Below, piece by piece: positions 5,040 through 6,686 of a stretch of DNA of 6,686 nucleotides. The position numbers and the translations under genes were made by a program. The number at the start of each line of letters is the position of its first letter. Positions within the stretch are counted from its first letter, which is position 1. The notes beneath the pieces are model-generated. The model saw only the letters and a list, made by a program, of their open reading frames with translations. It ran no database searches and was not told the origin of the DNA. Location of the stretch: assembly GCA_019314185.1 (NCBI GenBank), contig JAFCZU010000279.1, forward strand, positions 1 through 6,686, given 5' to 3'. Source of the DNA: Deltaproteobacteria bacterium (GTDB lineage Bacteria > Desulfobacterota > Desulfobacteria > Desulfobacterales > ETH-SRB1).

Positions 5040-6233
5040 ATGTTAGCCTATTTTGACTGTTTTTCCGGAATAAGCGGCGACATGACGCTTGGAGCATTTA
5101 TCGACCTCGGAGTGCCTGTAAAATGGCTGAAGGAAAATATCGGCAATATTCCATTAACAGGTTTTGACATCTCTGTTACATCTGTTTTCCGCAATGGAAT
5201 AAACGCAAAAAGCGTTCATGTAAAAACAAAAGATACTGCTGAATCAAGAAATTATGCTGAAATACGATCGTTGATACAAAACAGCCGGTTATCTCAAAAT
5301 GTAAAGAAAAATAGTCTTGAAGCATTCAAAAGGCTTGCGGAAGCTGAAGCGGAAATTCACGGGCGACCTGTGGATAAAGTCCATTTTCATGAAGTCGGCG
5401 GTATAGATGCCATTGTTGATATTGTCGGCGCCGCTCTTTGTGTTGAATATCTTGGCATTAGCAGGATAATAGCGTCAAAGCTTCCGCTTGGCACGGGTTT
5501 TGTTAACTGTATGCATGGAACACTGCCAGTGCCGGTACCAGCAACACTTGCGCTTCTTAAAGATGTTCCGGTTTATGGCTCAGGAATTTCTCATGAACTT
5601 GTGACTCCAACCGGTGCGGCAATTATTGTTACACTAACAGAATCTTTTAAACCAATGCCGGATATGCTGATCAATAAAACAGGCTACGGAGCTGGCAAAA
5701 GAGAGCTTGAAACAATACCGAATCTTCTGAGAATTGTTACCGGAAACACTCAAAGCCATAAATCATACGCTCAAAAAGACAGGATAGTAATTGTCGAAAC
5801 CTGCATTGATGATATGAATCCTGAAATCTTCGGGTTTGTCATGGATCGCTTGTTTGAGGATGGAGCGCTTGATGTTTACTGGCTCCCTGTCTTTATGAAA
5901 AAAAACAGGCCCGGTACAATGGTGCAGGTTCTTTGCCGGACAGACCAAAAAGAGGCTGTAATAAACCGTATTTTATCTGAAACCACATCATTGGGTGTAA
6001 GATACTATGATGTAGACAGGTCATGGCTTTCCCGCGAACAGATTACGGTGAAAACCGAATACGGAATGGTTAAGGTTAAGCAAATTACAGATACAGATGG
6101 AAGGCCTGAATATGAAGTTTGTAAAAAAATTGCTCTTGAAAAAAATATTCCGATAAGAGTTGTGTACGATAGAATAAGTCAGAGGTCAGAGGTCAGAGGC
6201 CGGAGGTCGGAGGTCAGAAAGAGAAAAAGATGA
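5040..6233 (+). CDS. larC: Nickel-pincer cofactor biosynthesis protein LarC
   Basis: This 397-residue LarC (DUF111 family) is the CTP-dependent nickel insertase that makes the last step of nickel-pincer nucleotide, the cofactor of lactate racemase LarA and related epimerases. Family motifs are FDCFSGISGDM at 5-15, HFHEVGGIDAIVDIVG at 115-130, HGTLPVPVPAT at 159-169, HELVTPTGAAI from 185, GYGAGKRE at 215-222, ETCIDDMNPE at 253-262 and MKKNRPG at 286-292. It is one continuous frame. In Lactiplantibacillus plantarum the gene is read through a programmed frameshift, which is not needed here. Family homology ends near residue 378 (IPIRVVYDRI). The last 18 or so residues, SQRSEVRGRRSEVRKRKR, are coded by a 7-bp repeat and make a very basic tail. 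No larA, larB or larE is in the window, so its client enzyme is unknown. pgpA follows after 172 bp. Confidence 0.96.
   Translation: MLAYFDCFSGISGDMTLGAFIDLGVPVKWLKENIGNIPLTGFDISVTSVFRNGINAKSVHVKTKDTAESRNYAEIRSLIQNSRLSQNVKKNSLEAFKRLAEAEAEIHGRPVDKVHFHEVGGIDAIVDIVGAALCVEYLGISRIIASKLPLGTGFVNCMHGTLPVPVPATLALLKDVPVYGSGISHELVTPTGAAIIVTLTESFKPMPDMLINKTGYGAGKRELETIPNLLRIVTGNTQSHKSYAQKDRIVIVETCIDDMNPEIFGFVMDRLFEDGALDVYWLPVFMKKNRPGTMVQVLCRTDQKEAVINRILSETTSLGVRYYDVDRSWLSREQITVKTEYGMVKVKQITDTDGRPEYEVCKKIALEKNIPIRVVYDRISQRSEVRGRRSEVRKRKR
6182..6216 (+). repeat. 7-bp tandem repeat inside the 3' end of larC
   Basis: Five units occur in a row: GAGGTCA, GAGGTCA, GAGGCCG, GAGGTCG, GAGGTCA. Three units make 21 bases, so the protein gains a seven-residue repeat, RSEVRGR then RSEVRKR. 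The array continues the heptad pattern found in the intergenic DNA on both sides of larC. Confidence 0.92.
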
Positions 6234-6297
6234 ACGTCGAACATCGAACGTCCAACATCGAATTTTGAATGATGATGTCGCTTCGCTCTTCAGTTTG
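6234..6297. repeat. Heptad repeat and shared block, downstream of larC
   Basis: Five 7-bp units ACGTCGA, ACATCGA, ACGTCCA, ACATCGA, ATTTTGA (6234-6268) are followed by the block GATGATGTCGCTTCGCTCTT (6271-6290). This is the second copy of the element at 4871-4926, in direct orientation. It begins right after the larC stop codon. Confidence 0.85.
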
Positions 6298-6300
6298 GAA

Positions 6301-6370
6301 AAAGCAACCGTGAACCGGTAACTGGAGCATGGGAACGAGCAACCAACGACAAGCAACTATCAACTATGCC
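6301..6370. repeat. Degenerate heptad run before pgpA
   Basis: The 70 bases split without remainder into ten 7-bp units, most ending in AA: AAAGCAA, CCGTGAA, CCGGTAA, CTGGAGC, ATGGGAA, CGAGCAA, CCAACGA, CAAGCAA, CTATCAA, CTATGCC. It ends exactly where a TTGACA promoter box begins. Confidence 0.65.
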
Positions 6371-6397
6371 TTGACAAAAAACATGCCTGAATATAGA
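6371..6397 (+). promoter_or_regulatory. Candidate promoter of pgpA
   Basis: A perfect -35 box, TTGACA (6371-6376), is followed after 15 bp by TATAGA (6392-6397). The spacing is short and the -10 box imperfect. The start point would fall at about 6404, one or two bases before the ATG of pgpA, giving a nearly leaderless transcript. Confidence 0.4.
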
Positions 6398-6405
6398 AAT
6401 TGGCC

Positions 6406-6686
6406 ATGAATTTTAGAGATAAATCGGTCATATTTTTTGCAACCGGCTGTTTTATCGGAAACATCCCTTTTGCTCCAGGTACCTTTGGAACTATTCTGGG
6501 GCTTCCGCTTTGCTTTCTTTTAACCAAAACCGAGTTTTCGACGACCGTTTTTTTGGTAGTGATGTTAATTGCTTTTGCTATATTGATTGCTCATTATGCT
6601 GAAAAAATATTAAAAAAAAACGATCCTGGTTGTATTATTATTGATGAAATTATAGGAATTGTGATAACATTTATTGGTTTAAAATT
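6406..6686 (+). CDS. pgpA: Phosphatidylglycerophosphatase A, 3' end outside window
   Basis: The frame is open from ATG 6406 to the window end, giving 93 codons of a family that is usually about 160 residues long. PgpA removes the phosphate of phosphatidylglycerol phosphate at the inner membrane to give phosphatidylglycerol. The N-terminus MNFRDKSVIFFATG leads into IPFAPGTFGTILGLP (20-34), the family's signature. A hydrophobic segment at about 46-62 follows, then AEKILKKNDPGCIIIDEIIG with the conserved D80-E81. An in-frame TAG at 6394-6396 limits the start to TTG 6400 or ATG 6406. ATG fits the family N-terminus. No Shine-Dalgarno is seen. In related bacteria pgpA often precedes cinA and recA, which would lie beyond the window. 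Confidence 0.93.
   Translation, partial: MNFRDKSVIFFATGCFIGNIPFAPGTFGTILGLPLCFLLTKTEFSTTVFLVVMLIAFAILIAHYAEKILKKNDPGCIIIDEIIGIVITFIGLK

Noticed and set aside
4871..6370. CRISPR-like array in the repeat-rich DNA around larC
   Set aside because: The units are 7 bp, contiguous and degenerate, with no spacers and no cas genes.

Overview
The window looks like a piece of a chromosome from an anaerobic, selenocysteine-using bacterium, most probably a sulfate-reducing or related member of the Desulfobacterota (former Deltaproteobacteria). This placement is an inference. It rests on the combination of adenine deaminase, the lactate-racemase cofactor protein LarC, a pgpA start, a bacterial tRNA-Sec, AT-rich intergenic DNA and many 7-bp-periodic intergenic repeats. 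No single marker proves it.

Layout. Positions 1-912 (+) hold the 3' part of a RhuM-family gene whose start lies before the window. Its stop codon overlaps the start of ade (902-2614, +), a complete adenine deaminase. From 2615 to 3147 there is no intact gene. This stretch holds an 11-bp tandem repeat, a decayed C-terminal fragment of an AlbA/RecG-like ATP-binding protein (2814-2957) and the first copy of a ~130-bp direct repeat (2951-3085). A Fic-domain AMP-transferase gene follows (3148-4191, +). The second copy of the direct repeat lies behind it (4281-4411) and ends in a terminator-like hairpin. A selenocysteine tRNA gene (selC) lies on the minus strand at 4505-4602 with a clear sigma70-type promoter. 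Between selC and the next gene are a small inverted-repeat element (4771-4869) and 7-bp-periodic repeats. larC (5040-6233, +) follows, then a second island of 7-bp-periodic repeats, and the first 93 codons of pgpA (6406 to the window end, +).

How the genes fit together. ade (purine salvage), larC (nickel-pincer cofactor), pgpA (phosphatidylglycerol synthesis) and selC are housekeeping or metabolic genes. rhuM, the AlbA/RecG-like remnant and the Fic gene are accessory genes of the kind found in islands. The accessory material sits on both sides of ade and up to the 3' side of selC, a tRNA gene that serves as an island insertion site in enterobacteria. No integrase or transposase is visible.

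The most interesting structure is the gene-repeat-gene-repeat order around Fic, where each accessory gene is followed by the same ~130-bp element. Next are the two heptad-repeat islands that bracket larC, one of which has become the C-terminal coding sequence of LarC. Third is an A8 run at the end of Fic, where a -1 shift opens a 17-residue tail with a GNKEGNK repeat. I see no CRISPR array, insertion sequence or recognised defence operon. RhuM and Fic are suggestive of conflict or toxin functions but do not make a recognisable system on their own.
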